From Skermanella sp. TT6 (GTDB lineage Bacteria > Pseudomonadota > Alphaproteobacteria > Azospirillales > Azospirillaceae), in NCBI RefSeq assembly GCF_016653635.2, contig NZ_CP067420.1, positions 825,501 through 889,500 of the forward strand: a stretch of 64,000 nt of DNA. The letters are read 5' to 3'. Both the position numbers and the translations under genes were made by a program. How positions within the stretch are numbered: position 1 is the stretch's first letter; every line of letters begins with the position of its first letter. Of this stretch, positions 28,741-37,950 are shown one piece after another. The notes beneath the pieces were generated by a model. The model had not been told where the DNA came from. It worked only from the letters and a program-made list of their open reading frames with translations, and ran no database searches.

Positions 28741-29955
28741 TCAGCGAAAATACGGCGCCCCGGGCAGCTTGGCGCCGGTCAGGTCGGCGCCGGCGAGGTC
28801 GGCGAGGTCGAGGTTCGCCTCGCTGAGGTTGGCGGAGGCCAGCTGCGTGCCGACGAGATGCGCCCGGCGCAGGTCGGCCCCCAGCAGGGAGGTCGCCCAG
28901 ATCCGGCCGCTCGGCTTGCCGTTGCCGTCCAGGATCTGCGCGGGGCACAGCAGCGCGTCGTGCAGGTCCGCGCCGTTCAGCCGGGCGTAGCTGAGGTTGG
29001 CGCCCGACAGGTCGGCGCCGCTGAGGTTGGCGCCGGACAGGTCGGCGCCGGACAGGTCGGCCATGATCATCCTGGCGCCCGCCAGTAGGGCCTTGACCAG
29101 CGACGCTCCGCGCAGGGTGGCGCCGCTCAGGTTGACGTTGCGCAGGTCGACGCGGTTGAGGTCGGCGCCGTCCAGTTCGGCCCGGGCGCCCCGCGCGCCG
29201 CCGCTCTCGATCCAGCGCTCGTGGTTGTTGATCACTCGCTGGATCTCCAGCCCCAGGGTGTCCAGCATCTTGGTGAAATGCGCGCCGGCCAGGTCGGCAT
29301 GGGTCAGGTCGCAGCCGGACAGGCGGGTGCCGACCAGGTCGGCGTTGTGGAACCGGGTGCCGGCCAGCGCCGCGCCGTCCAGGTTCGCGCCGCACAGGCG
29401 GCATTCCGACAGGTTCGTGCCGGTCAGGTCGGCTTCGCTGAGATCCGCATTCTGCAGGTTGCAGCCGGTCAGGTCCGCCCCGGTGAGGTCGGCCCGGCGC
29501 AGCGACGCGGCGGTCAGGTCCGTCCGCGAGCACAGTCCGGCGGGCACCGGCAGGCCGTGCCCGGGCGCGCGGGGGCTGGCCTGCGGGTCCGGGGGACCGC
29601 CGATGGGAGCCATCGGGTTCCCCTCGCGCAGGTCGGCGTCCCGGAAATTGGCCCCGGTGCAGTCCGCCGAATGCAGCCGGGCGCCGCGCAGGTCGGCACC
29701 GGAAAGATCGGCGCCGCGCAGGTCGCAGTGGCGCAGGTCGACGCAGAACAGGTCGGAGCCGGACAGCCTTGCGCACGCCAGGTTGGCCCTGGCAAGCTTG
29801 GCGCCGCGCAGCAGGGCGCCGCGCAGGTCGACGTAGCAGAGATCCAGTCCCTCCAGGTTCGACAGGGAAAGATCGGCGCGAGCCCCGCCCGCCAGACCCC
29901 TGACCCATCGCGAGTGCCTGTCCAACACATCCTGCAAGAATTCGGGCGTCATCAT
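28741..29955 (-). CDS. Pentapeptide-repeat protein with duplicated module
   Basis: A 404-residue protein made mostly of A(D/N)LxX pentapeptide repeats, for example DLSGADLSGANLSGADLSGA, which fold as a right-handed quadrilateral helix. Two copies of a capping segment are visible: residues about 6-30 (FLQDVLDRHSRWVRGL) and about 225-250 (LEIQRVINNHERWIESGG), each leading into a fresh run of repeats. A Pro-rich insert (residues about 113-140) interrupts the first run. There is no signal peptide or membrane segment, so it is probably cytoplasmic. Function is unknown; gyrase-protecting Qnr/MfpA proteins share the fold but not this architecture. Confidence 0.9.
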   Translation of the reverse strand: MMTPEFLQDVLDRHSRWVRGLAGGARADLSLSNLEGLDLCYVDLRGALLRGAKLARANLACARLSGSDLFCVDLRHCDLRGADLSGADLRGARLHSADCTGANFRDADLREGNPMAPIGGPPDPQASPRAPGHGLPVPAGLCSRTDLTAASLRRADLTGADLTGCNLQNADLSEADLTGTNLSECRLCGANLDGAALAGTRFHNADLVGTRLSGCDLTHADLAGAHFTKMLDTLGLEIQRVINNHERWIESGGARGARAELDGADLNRVDLRNVNLSGATLRGASLVKALLAGARMIMADLSGADLSGANLSGADLSGANLSYARLNGADLHDALLCPAQILDGNGKPSGRIWATSLLGADLRRAHLVGTQLASANLSEANLDLADLAGADLTGAKLPGAPYFR

Positions 29956-30183
29956 GTTCCGTCGGCGGATCGTGGCACCAGGCGAGCATTCTGGTGGCCG
30001 CTCATGCCTCGCGTGCAGGATGGCCGCAATTCATTACAGAACAATAAACCCTTATGTCTCCGGGATTGCCCGGGTGCCCGCATCGTGGTCGCCGGGCCAC
30101 GATGCGGGACAAAATTGGAACCAAGCTGCCTACCACTTCATTTAGGTGTATAGTCGCACCGAAAGAGTTGTGGTGGAAAGTCG

Positions 30184-31869
30184 ATGAGAGTCCTTCTCCG
30201 TAGAGTCCTGGTCCTTTGCGCCCTCGGCGGCTGGCCCGGCGCGGCGCCCGCGTCGGCCCAGGCGGTCGAGCCGTTCCTTCCGGCGCTGGCGGAGGCGACG
30301 GAGGCCGACGTCGCGATCGCGCGCCGGCTCGGCAAGGACGGCCCGCTCGAGGTGGACGGCCAGCGGCTGCGCAATCTCGCCGCGCTTCGCCGCTTCTATG
30401 CCGAGAGGGGCTTCGACCCGGCCTGGACCGACGCTTCCGGCCTGGCCCCCGCGGCGCCCGGGCTGGTGGCGCTGGTCCGGCAGGCGGAACGGGAAGGGCT
30501 GGAGCCGCAGCACTACCATCCCGACGCGATCGAGCGGCGGCAGGGCATGGCCGACGTGGCGACGCTGGCCGAACTGGACCTGCTGATCACCGACGCGGTC
30601 ATGGAATACGCCGTCGACCTGCGCGCCGGACGCCTGGCTCCCCGCCAGATCGCGCCGGAGCTTGCCGCGGCGCCGCCCCGCCTCGACCCGCAGGAGATCG
30701 CCCGGGCCGCCCTGGCGGCGCCGGACCTCGCCGCCTTCCTGACCGGCTTCACGCCGCCCCATCCGCAGTACGCGGCCCTGCGCGACGTGCTGAAGCGGTA
30801 CCGCGCGGTCGCGGCGGCGGGCGGCTGGCCCGCGGCGGGCGAAGGGCCGGTGCTGAAGCCGGGCATGCAGGACGCCGGCGTGCCGGCGCTGCGGCGGCGC
30901 CTCGCCGCGACCGGCGACTATGCCGGCAAGGACCTCGCCTCCCCGCTGTACGACGCTCCCCTGGAGGCGGCGGTGAAGCGGTTCCAGTCCTACAACGGCC
31001 TTGGCCAGGACGGCGTGGTCGGCGTCTCGACGCGGGCGGCTCTCAACATCCCGGCGGCCCGGCGGGTCGGCCAGATCATCGCCAACATGGAGCGCTGGCG
31101 CTGGCTGGAGGATGACCTGGGCGAGCGGCACGTCATGGTGAACATACCCGGCTACACCCTCAAGGGCGTGGCGCCGGGGGTCGAGCCGCTGCGCATGCCG
31201 GTGATCGTCGGCACCGTGGAGCGACCGACGCCGGTGTTCAGCCACCGCATCAACCATCTGGTGTTCAATCCGACCTGGACGATCCCGCCCACGGTCGCCC
31301 GCAACGACATCCTGCCGAAGCTGATCCGCAATCCCGGCTACCTGAAGGAGAACGGCATAACCCTGTACGAGAGCTGGGCGGCCGGCGCGCGGAAGCTCGA
31401 CGCCCGGGGGATCGACTGGCGGAGCGTCGGGTCCAGGATCACCCGTTACCGGATGCGCCAGGATCCGGGGCCGAAGAACTCGCTGGGCCAGGTCAAGTTC
31501 ATGTTCCCCAACGAATTCGACGTCTACCTGCACGACACCCCGGCGCGCGACAAGTTCAGCCGCAACGCCCGCGGCCTGTCGTCGGGCTGCGTCCGCGTCG
31601 GCGATCCCGACGCCCTGGCCCGGTTCCTGATGGAGGGCATGGCGGACTGGACGGCGGAGCGCCGCCGGCAGGTTCTCGACGCCGGGGAGACGAAGACCGT
31701 CTGGCTGCGGCAATCGGTCCCGGTCCACCTGACCTACCAGACCGTCTTCGTCGACGAGGCCGGCCGGACCCAGTTCCGGGAGGATATCTATGACCGCGAC
31801 GGCGCCTTCATGAACGCCCTGGCGAAGCGGCTGCCGGTCCAGCAGACGGTGGCGCAGGCGGTGAACTGA
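30184..31869 (+). CDS. YcbB/LdtD-type L,D-transpeptidase
   Basis: Forms 3-3 crosslinks in peptidoglycan in the periplasm. It has 561 residues: signal peptide (ALGGWPGAAPASAQA cleavage region), a scaffold domain, a peptidoglycan-binding domain (residues about 230-295, GMQDAGVPALRRRLAATGDY onward to QDGVVGVSTRAALNI), and a YkuD catalytic domain. The active site is YLHDTPARDKFSRNARGL followed by SSGCVRVGDP, containing the nucleophilic Cys. It is followed after 259 bp by a YcbK-like gene, the same pairing seen as ycbB-ycbK in enterobacteria. Confidence 0.93.
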   Translation: MRVLLRRVLVLCALGGWPGAAPASAQAVEPFLPALAEATEADVAIARRLGKDGPLEVDGQRLRNLAALRRFYAERGFDPAWTDASGLAPAAPGLVALVRQAEREGLEPQHYHPDAIERRQGMADVATLAELDLLITDAVMEYAVDLRAGRLAPRQIAPELAAAPPRLDPQEIARAALAAPDLAAFLTGFTPPHPQYAALRDVLKRYRAVAAAGGWPAAGEGPVLKPGMQDAGVPALRRRLAATGDYAGKDLASPLYDAPLEAAVKRFQSYNGLGQDGVVGVSTRAALNIPAARRVGQIIANMERWRWLEDDLGERHVMVNIPGYTLKGVAPGVEPLRMPVIVGTVERPTPVFSHRINHLVFNPTWTIPPTVARNDILPKLIRNPGYLKENGITLYESWAAGARKLDARGIDWRSVGSRITRYRMRQDPGPKNSLGQVKFMFPNEFDVYLHDTPARDKFSRNARGLSSGCVRVGDPDALARFLMEGMADWTAERRRQVLDAGETKTVWLRQSVPVHLTYQTVFVDEAGRTQFREDIYDRDGAFMNALAKRLPVQQTVAQAVN

Positions 31870-32128
31870 TCCGCCTCGCGCCGGCCGCCCCGGCGCGTCC
31901 CGCCCGCGCCGGAAGATGCGGCACCGCCGCCATATCCGCTGCCATATCCGCCGCCATGTCTCGAAATGGTCACTCCGCGGCCGCCGGAATATAGCGGTAT
32001 CAGCGGCTTGTCCCGTGTATGTAAACCTTTGCTTAACCCGCCCCGGCAATGCTGGGGCCGGCGCGACGACATATTGATGCGGTCGCCGGGTTTGATCAGG
32101 AATTGCAGGTGTTTTCGCTGGGGGCGGG

Positions 32129-32710
32129 ATGATGCGGGATGAGCGCGCGGAGCAGGGCCGGGCAAGCATGGTCGGGCGTCGTTCATTCCTTTGCTTCGGT
32201 GTCGCCGCCGCCACTTCCGTCATCCTGGATCCCGCCCAGGCCCTGGCCGCCGGCCGGGTCGCCCCGCCCCGGCGGGTATCGCTCCTGAACACCCATACCG
32301 GCGAGCGGCTCACCGCGGAATACTGGAACCGGGGGCGCTACCAGCGCGACGCGCTGCGGGCCATCGACAGGATCCTGCGGGACCACCGCACCGATGCGGT
32401 TCACCCGATCGATCCCGGGCTGCTGGACACAATCCACGCGCTGCATGCCCGGCTCGGCGCCCGCGCGCCGCTCCATGTCATCTCCGGCTACCGCTCGCCC
32501 GAGACCAACGAGATGCTGCGGGAAACCGGCGGCGGCGGGGTCGCCCGCAGCAGCTTCCATATGCGCGGCATGGCGATCGACATCCGGGTTCCGGGGACCG
32601 ACACCCGGATGGTCAGGCGGGCGGCGCTGCGCCTGCGGGCCGGGGGCGTCGGCTTCTATCCCCAAAGCGACTTCGTCCATATGGATGTCGGGCCGGTCCG
32701 CTCCTGGTGA
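32129..32710 (+). CDS. YcbK-like DUF882/peptidase M15 family protein, Tat signal
   Basis: A 193-residue protein with a twin-arginine signal (MVGRRSFLCFGVAAATSVIL) and a DUF882/M15-type domain. Metal-binding motifs are visible as SGYRSPETNEML, SFHMRGMAIDIRVPG (HxxGxAxD type) and FVHMDVGPVR. Related proteins are zinc D,D- or L,D-carboxypeptidases or endopeptidases acting on peptidoglycan (MepK type), consistent with the L,D-transpeptidase gene upstream. The ATG at 32129 is listed; starts at 32132 or 32168 are possible, and the last would put the RR motif right at the N-terminus. Confidence 0.87.
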   Translation: MMRDERAEQGRASMVGRRSFLCFGVAAATSVILDPAQALAAGRVAPPRRVSLLNTHTGERLTAEYWNRGRYQRDALRAIDRILRDHRTDAVHPIDPGLLDTIHALHARLGARAPLHVISGYRSPETNEMLRETGGGGVARSSFHMRGMAIDIRVPGTDTRMVRRAALRLRAGGVGFYPQSDFVHMDVGPVRSW

Positions 32711-33219
32711 CGACGGCAGTCGCGGCGGGCCCGAAGTAGTTCTGCTGCTTTTTTCATCATCAAGCCAAGTGTTTGACTGCCTCCACTCGTTCTATCGATA
32801 GATGAATCGCGGGCGGATGCTTCCTGTCAATCGCGCAGGACCGTGCCCGCGCTCCGCGCGCCAGGGGAACGCGTCCCGCCGAAGTCTAATGCTGCTTGGT
32901 GATTTCCGCCAAATACTCAAAGAACGGTAGCTCATTAGAATATTTTGTATCAAAATTATGTTCCGGCTGAAGTAAACTTTGTGGCTTGCTCCCTCAAAAT
33001 AAAAAGCATGAGCAGCGGGAGCAAACGTTATCGGCGATTGGGGTAACCGAATTTCTTCCGACTGTTGGCCCTGGTAGGGTTGCGTTGGCGCTTTAAGTGA
33101 AATCCTGGGGCACTTGGTCATTTCCTCCTACCAGAGCAATGTATTGCATCAGGGAGGGGGGACAGAAAGCTGTTTTTGTGGTTGTCTAGGCAGGCATTTT
33201 CAGCCCAGGGGAACATTCG
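32711..33219. other. AT-rich intergenic island
   Basis: About 510 bp without a supported gene. Within it, 32881-33000 is only 38% G+C (46 of 120 bases counted) against roughly 70% around it. A minus-strand frame (32792-33121) starts right after AGGAGG but with only two bases of spacing; it encodes an unrecognised 109-residue sequence that turns Arg-rich at its end. It is not called as a gene. The base composition suggests either transferred DNA or a long regulatory region upstream of the deacetylase. Confidence 0.55.
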
Positions 33220-34260
33220 TTGGGTAGTTTCATCATCACAATAGATACAGAGGGCGACAACATATGGAGCGGCCCGCGTGAGACCACGACGCGCAACGCG
33301 ACGTACCTTCCGCGATTCCAGGACCTTTGCGAGCGGCACGGGCTGAAGCCGACATACCTGGTGAACCACGAGATGGCCGTTTCCCCGGCCTTCGTCGAAT
33401 TCGGCCGGGACGTCCTGGCACGGGGCCAGGGCGAGATCGGCATGCACCTGCACGCGTGGGACTCCCCGCCGTCGGTGCCGCTCACCGAGGACGACCACAA
33501 GTACAAGCCGTACCTCGTCGAGTATCCGGTCGAGGTCATGAGGGCCAAGATCGACTACATGACCAAGCTGCTGCAGGACGTCTTCGACACGCCGATCACC
33601 AGCCACCGTGCCGGCCGTTGGGCGATGAACGAGACCTATGCCGGCATCCTGATCGAGCAGGGCTATCTGGTCGACTGCTCGGTGACGCCCCATGTCGACT
33701 GGCGCGGAACCCCGGGCAATCCAGCCGGCGACGGCGGTACCAATTACCAGGGCTACCCCGGCGCTCCCTATTTCGTCGATCCCGCCGACCTGGGCCGGCC
33801 GGGCCAGTCGCCGCTCCTGGAAGTCCCGATGTCCGTTTCCAAGCGCCTGCCCCTGGCATTGCGCGACGTCTTCGACGGCTACCTGCAGCAGGGCGGCCTT
33901 CCGGTCCGCCTGCTGAACCGGATGCTGAAGAACCATTGGCTGCGCCCGAACGGCAGGAACGGCGCCGACATGGTCGACCTGGTGCGGTCCGAGGCGGCGG
34001 CCGGCGCCGCCCATGTGGAGTTCATGCTGCACTCGTCCGAGTTCATGCCGGGGGGCAGCCCGACGTTCCGCGATGCCGCGGCGATCGAGCGGCTCTATGC
34101 CGATATCGATGCCGTCTTCGCCGAGGGCGCCGCCTTGTTCGAGGGCGCCACCCTGGCCGAGTTCCGGTCGAGCTTCGCCACGGCGGTGCAGCCGGTCCCC
34201 GATCCGATCGAGGCGATGGCCTCGGGCGGCAACGTGGTTATTGATGGCTTAAGGAGTTGA
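33220..34260 (+). CDS. Polysaccharide deacetylase-family protein (WalW-like)
   Basis: A 346-residue NodB-fold hydrolase without a signal peptide, so probably cytoplasmic. It starts with TTG at 33220 with AGGGGA upstream and reads MGSFIITIDTEGDNIWSGPR, where DTEGD carries the metal-binding acidic residues. GEIGMHLHAWDSPP supplies the His ligands, and SHRAGRWAMNETYAGILIEQ matches motif 3. The C-terminal half (EFMLHSSEFMPGGSPTFRD) resembles WalW-type proteins of polysaccharide biosynthesis loci. The substrate is unknown. It follows the AT-rich island and precedes the TPR gene by 63 bp. Confidence 0.85.
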   Translation: MGSFIITIDTEGDNIWSGPRETTTRNATYLPRFQDLCERHGLKPTYLVNHEMAVSPAFVEFGRDVLARGQGEIGMHLHAWDSPPSVPLTEDDHKYKPYLVEYPVEVMRAKIDYMTKLLQDVFDTPITSHRAGRWAMNETYAGILIEQGYLVDCSVTPHVDWRGTPGNPAGDGGTNYQGYPGAPYFVDPADLGRPGQSPLLEVPMSVSKRLPLALRDVFDGYLQQGGLPVRLLNRMLKNHWLRPNGRNGADMVDLVRSEAAAGAAHVEFMLHSSEFMPGGSPTFRDAAAIERLYADIDAVFAEGAALFEGATLAEFRSSFATAVQPVPDPIEAMASGGNVVIDGLRS

Positions 34261-34323
34261 CCTCTACGGTATAGTCCATCAGGAATGGATGGACCGGCTC
34301 GGCCGGGGCAGGATGAGGACGGC

Positions 34324-36132
34324 ATGGACACTCTCTTCGTCGCTCTGAAGCGCGGCTTTATCGCCGGTACCATCGTGGGGGCGCTTGCCGGGGGCGGCGC
34401 TCCGGCCGGGGCGATGACGGCGCAGGCGGGGGCCGAGACCCGCCTGTCCGCCGAGACCCTGGCGGCGGTGACGACGGTCACCGGCAGCTATCTCGCCGGC
34501 CGGCACGCGCAGCAGACCGACGACTGGGCCGCCGCGGCCGAATTCATGGGGCGGGCGCTCGCCAGCGATCCGGGCAACCTGGCGCTGCTGCGGCGGACCT
34601 ACCTGCTGCAGCTGGGCGACGGCCGGATCGGCGACGCCGCCGGCCTGGCCCGCCGGCTGACCGAGGCCGAACCCGGCAACCATCTGGCGGCCACCCTGCT
34701 GGCGGCGGACGACGTGATCGCCGGCCGCTTCGCGGAGGCTCAGGCTCGGCTCGCCGGCGGCACCGACGACGCGCTGGCCCGCTATGTCGAGCCGATCATG
34801 CTGGCCTGGATCGCCGTCGGCCGGGGCGACCTGCCGGCCGCCTGGTCCGCGCTGGAGTCCATGTCCAAGGCCCAGGGCTTCGCGGTGCTCTACAACTTCC
34901 ACGCCGGCCTGATCGCGGAGCATGCCGGCGACGCGGCCGCGGCCGAAAGCTGGTTCCTGAAGGCGATCGGCGCCGGGGCGCCGCTGCGGATCGTCCAGAC
35001 GGTCGGAGGCTTCTTCGAGCGGGCCGGACGGCCGGAGGAGGCCCGCGCCCTCTATGAGAAATTCATCGCCGACAATCCCGGCACCCTGCTGCTCCAGGCC
35101 GACCTGGACCGGCTGGCACGCGGCGAGAAGCCGGCGCCGACCGTCGCCGACCCCCGCCAGGGCATCGCTGAGGCGCTGTTCGACATCGCGAGCGCCCTGA
35201 ACCAGGAAGGGGCCGGCGAACTGGCGCTGATGTACGGCCGCATCGCGGTCCATTTGCGCGCCGACCTGCCGCTGGCCCGCCTGATGATCGGCGACATCCT
35301 GTCCCAGCGCACCCGCTACGAGGCGGCGCTGGCGGAATATTCCGCGGTCGGCGGTGGCGACGGGCTGCGCTGGACCGCCCGGCTGCGCAGCGCCGGCCTG
35401 CTGGAGAAGCTGGGCCGGACCGACGAGGCCGTGGCCCTGCTGGACGCCATGGCGGCCGAACGGCCCGACCGGGCCGACGCGCTGATCGAGCTGGGCGACG
35501 TGCAGCGCGGGGCCGAGCGGTTCGACCAGGCGATCGCCGCCTACGATGCGGCGCTGGAACGGCTGGGCGAGCCGCAGGCGCGCCATTGGCTGCTCTACTA
35601 CACGCGGGCGATCTCCTACGACAAGACCAAGCGCTGGACCGAGGCCGAGAGGGACCTCCAGCGGGCGCTGGAACTGTCCCCCGACCAGCCGCTGCTGCTC
35701 AACTACCTGGGATATTCCTGGATCGACCGCGGCGTGAACCTGGACCGCGGCCGGTCCATGATCGAGCGGGCGGTCCAGCTGAAGCCGTCCGACGGCTACA
35801 TCATCGACAGCCTGGGCTGGGCGCTCTACCGCCTGGGCGATTTCGGCGGCGCCGTCACCCACCTGGAGCGCGCGGTGGAGCTGAAGCCGCTCGACCCGAC
35901 CATCAACGACCACCTGGGCGACGCCTACTGGCAGGTCGGCCGCCGGGCGGAGGCGCGGTTCCAGTGGCGCCGCGCGCTTCAGAACGCCGAGGAGCCGGAA
36001 CTGGCCAAGACGATCCAGGCCAAGCTCGACAATGGGCTGCCCCGGCACCAGACCGCCGCCGACCTGACCGCGCCCCCTCCGCAGTCCCCGGCTTCCCAGG
36101 GTCCCGCGCAAGGCCAGTCCCCCGCCCGATGA
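34324..36132 (+). CDS. Exported TPR-repeat protein
   Basis: A 602-residue protein with an N-terminal signal or anchor (ALKRGFIAGTIVGALAGGGA) followed by continuous tetratricopeptide repeats to about residue 570, for example SYDKTKRWTEAERDLQRALE, LLNYLGYSWIDRGVNLDRGR and LGDAYWQVGRRAEARFQWRR. The start at 34324 has GAGGA upstream. Its stop overlaps the ispE start (ATGA, 36129-36132), an arrangement found in many Rhodospirillales. It is likely a periplasmic or membrane-bound scaffold. A disordered Pro/Gln tail ends the protein. Confidence 0.88.
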   Translation: MDTLFVALKRGFIAGTIVGALAGGGAPAGAMTAQAGAETRLSAETLAAVTTVTGSYLAGRHAQQTDDWAAAAEFMGRALASDPGNLALLRRTYLLQLGDGRIGDAAGLARRLTEAEPGNHLAATLLAADDVIAGRFAEAQARLAGGTDDALARYVEPIMLAWIAVGRGDLPAAWSALESMSKAQGFAVLYNFHAGLIAEHAGDAAAAESWFLKAIGAGAPLRIVQTVGGFFERAGRPEEARALYEKFIADNPGTLLLQADLDRLARGEKPAPTVADPRQGIAEALFDIASALNQEGAGELALMYGRIAVHLRADLPLARLMIGDILSQRTRYEAALAEYSAVGGGDGLRWTARLRSAGLLEKLGRTDEAVALLDAMAAERPDRADALIELGDVQRGAERFDQAIAAYDAALERLGEPQARHWLLYYTRAISYDKTKRWTEAERDLQRALELSPDQPLLLNYLGYSWIDRGVNLDRGRSMIERAVQLKPSDGYIIDSLGWALYRLGDFGGAVTHLERAVELKPLDPTINDHLGDAYWQVGRRAEARFQWRRALQNAEEPELAKTIQAKLDNGLPRHQTAADLTAPPPQSPASQGPAQGQSPAR

Positions 36133-37013
36133 CTCCCGACCGGTCCGTGATGGTCGAGCACGCTCCGGCGAAGCTCAACCTCTACCTGCATGTTCTCGGC
36201 CGCCGTCCGGACGGATATCACGAGCTGGACAGCCTCGTCGTCTTCGCCGACGTCCACGACACCGTGGCGGTCCGCCCGGCCGACCGCCTGACGCTGGAGA
36301 TCGACGGCCCCTTCGCGCCCGCCCTGGCCGGGGAGGCCGCCGGCGACAACCTGGTGACCCGGGCCGCCGTCCTGCTCGGGCGCGCGACCGGACGGGAGGA
36401 GCCCGGCGTCGCGATCACGCTGACCAAGCGCCTGCCGGTGGCGTCCGGCATCGGCGGCGGATCGGCCGACGCCGCCGCCTGCCTGCGGGCGCTGGCCCGG
36501 CTGTGGGACATCGGCGGGGACGACTCCCGGCTGGCACCGATCGCTACCCGCCTGGGGGCCGACGTGCCCGTCTGCCTCAGCGGCAGGCCCGCCTATTTCG
36601 GCGGGATCGGCGACATCGTGGATCCGGCGCCGCCGCTGCCGCCCTGCGCGGTGGTGCTGGTCAACCCCGGAACGCCGCTGGCCACCCCGGCGGTGTTCAA
36701 GGCCCGGAGCGGCGCATTCTCCCTCCCGGCCCGCTTCGACGGGGAGCCGCCGGCCGATGCCGCCGCCCTGGCGACGCTGCTGGCCGCTCGGGGCAACGAC
36801 CTGACCGCCCCGGCGCGGACCCTGGTCCCCGCCATCGGCGAAGTGCTGGAAGCGCTGGGCCGGACGCCGGGGTGTCTGCTCGCTCGCCTGTCGGGCAGCG
36901 GCGCCACCTGCTTCGCGCTCTATGCCGACCGGGAGGAAGCCGCCGCCGCAGCCGCCGGCCTGGAGAGCCGTCACCCCGGATGGTGGATCCGGGCGGGCGG
37001 GCTGCTGGCCTGA
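36129..37013 (+). CDS. ispE: 4-diphosphocytidyl-2-C-methyl-D-erythritol kinase
   Basis: GHMP kinase that phosphorylates CDP-methylerythritol in the non-mevalonate isoprenoid pathway. It has 294 residues starting MTPDRSVMVEHAPAKLNLYL; the conserved APAKLNLYLHVLGRRPDGYH, the ATP loop LPVASGIGGGSADAAACLRA and the C-terminal LARLSGSGATCFALY are all present. It overlaps the TPR gene stop by four bases, so it should be translationally coupled. It is an essential gene in most bacteria that use this pathway. Confidence 0.96.
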   Translation: MTPDRSVMVEHAPAKLNLYLHVLGRRPDGYHELDSLVVFADVHDTVAVRPADRLTLEIDGPFAPALAGEAAGDNLVTRAAVLLGRATGREEPGVAITLTKRLPVASGIGGGSADAAACLRALARLWDIGGDDSRLAPIATRLGADVPVCLSGRPAYFGGIGDIVDPAPPLPPCAVVLVNPGTPLATPAVFKARSGAFSLPARFDGEPPADAAALATLLAARGNDLTAPARTLVPAIGEVLEALGRTPGCLLARLSGSGATCFALYADREEAAAAAAGLESRHPGWWIRAGGLLA

Positions 37014-37106
37014 AAGGTTTTTCTTTTCCGGTTCTTCACGAATGGTAAGCCCGTGCCGGTGTATGGATTGGGCCGGTTACCCGATCCTTCCGACGACGGT
37101 GCGTCC

Positions 37107-37535
37107 ATGAGCGATTTCGTGAAGTTCCTGCGGGCAGGCATCCTGCTCGCGGGCGTCCTGGCTTGCGCCGCCCCGACATCCGAGGCGCAGGCGTCCGAGA
37201 AGAAGGAAGGCCCGGTCTCGCTCAGCGTGCCGATCACCAACCTGACGCTGCCCCTGCTGCTGGAGGACCGCAGCATGGTCGGCCGCCTCGACCTCGTCCT
37301 GGACGTCCAGGCGACCGATGCCGCCGCCGTGACGCGGATCGAGGAACAGCTTCCCCGCATCCGGGACCTGCTGCTGACCCGCGTCACGCCGGCGCCGATC
37401 CCCGGCAGCAGCAACGTGTCGGCGGAGACGCTGACCGACATGAAGAGCCGTATCCTGTCCCTGCTGCGCGAGGTGGTCGGGGCCGACGCGGTGAAGGCCG
37501 TCTACATCGTCAAAGCGATGACCCGGCGCAGCTGA
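37107..37535 (+). CDS. Small exported protein, FliL-like domain
   Basis: A 142-residue protein with a signal peptide (MSDFVKFLRAGILLAGVLAC, then AAPTSEAQA). The mature part, LTLPLLLEDRSMVGRLDLVL then DVQATDAAAVTRIEEQLPRI, followed by RDLLLTRV and RILSLLREVVGADAVKAVYI, resembles the C-terminal domain of FliL, the flagellar basal-body stator-associated protein. Unlike FliL it has no retained membrane anchor that I can see, and no flagellar genes are nearby. The Cys in LACAAP could make it a lipoprotein but the lipobox is poor. Confidence 0.6.
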   Translation: MSDFVKFLRAGILLAGVLACAAPTSEAQASEKKEGPVSLSVPITNLTLPLLLEDRSMVGRLDLVLDVQATDAAAVTRIEEQLPRIRDLLLTRVTPAPIPGSSNVSAETLTDMKSRILSLLREVVGADAVKAVYIVKAMTRRS

Positions 37536-37563
37536 ACCGCCCGCCGGATCACCCGCCCCGTCA

Positions 37564-37927
37564 TCGGCACGACTGTCCGGCACGGCGATTGCCGATCAAC
37601 CCCAAGCTGATGCTCAGGATACTTCATCTTCCCTTTATCGTCATGCCCGGACTTGATCCGGGCATCTCCAGCCACGGAGCCCCGGTGAGACCCGCGAGAC
37701 GATGGCCGGATCAAGTCCACGGCTGTCCGGCACGGCGATTGCTAACGTTGCGAAAGGGTTAGTCTCAGGTAAGATTACTCTATTTTCGTCATGGCCGGAC
37801 TTGATCCGGCCATCGTTCACGGGAAGCATTGGAGCCTCCGTGCCTTGAGATCCGCGGGTCAAGCCCGCGGACGACGAACCGAAGGAGAAAACGGTCGCTA
37901 GAAATGTTCCCAATGGTTGATTGGCAA
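37564..37927. repeat. Interspersed palindromic repeat cluster, copy B
   Basis: The 415-bp gap between the FliL-like gene and metQ is filled with repeat modules. GTCCGGCACGGCGATTGC occurs at about 37570 and again inside a 28-base block (37716-37743) that is identical to 15462-15489. The palindromic unit built on GGCCGGACTTGATCCGGCC appears near 37792, with a GCCCGGACTTGATCCGGGC variant near 37646. The segment 37849-37926 matches copy A in reverse orientation. No protein is encoded here. Confidence 0.78.
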
Positions 37928-37950
37928 CAACCCCGCCGAACCGCCGCGGA

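Noticed and set aside
31788-32186. A Gly/Tyr-rich minus-strand frame between the L,D-transpeptidase and YcbK-like genes
   Set aside because: The Gly/Tyr stretch comes from a short GCCATATCCGC direct repeat; the rest overlaps the ends of both real genes.
32792-33121. A 109-residue minus-strand frame in the AT-rich island
   Set aside because: Spacing to AGGAGG is only two bases, the product has no recognisable domain, and the second half turns into Arg-rich sequence typical of non-coding GC-rich DNA. Kept only as part of the island description.
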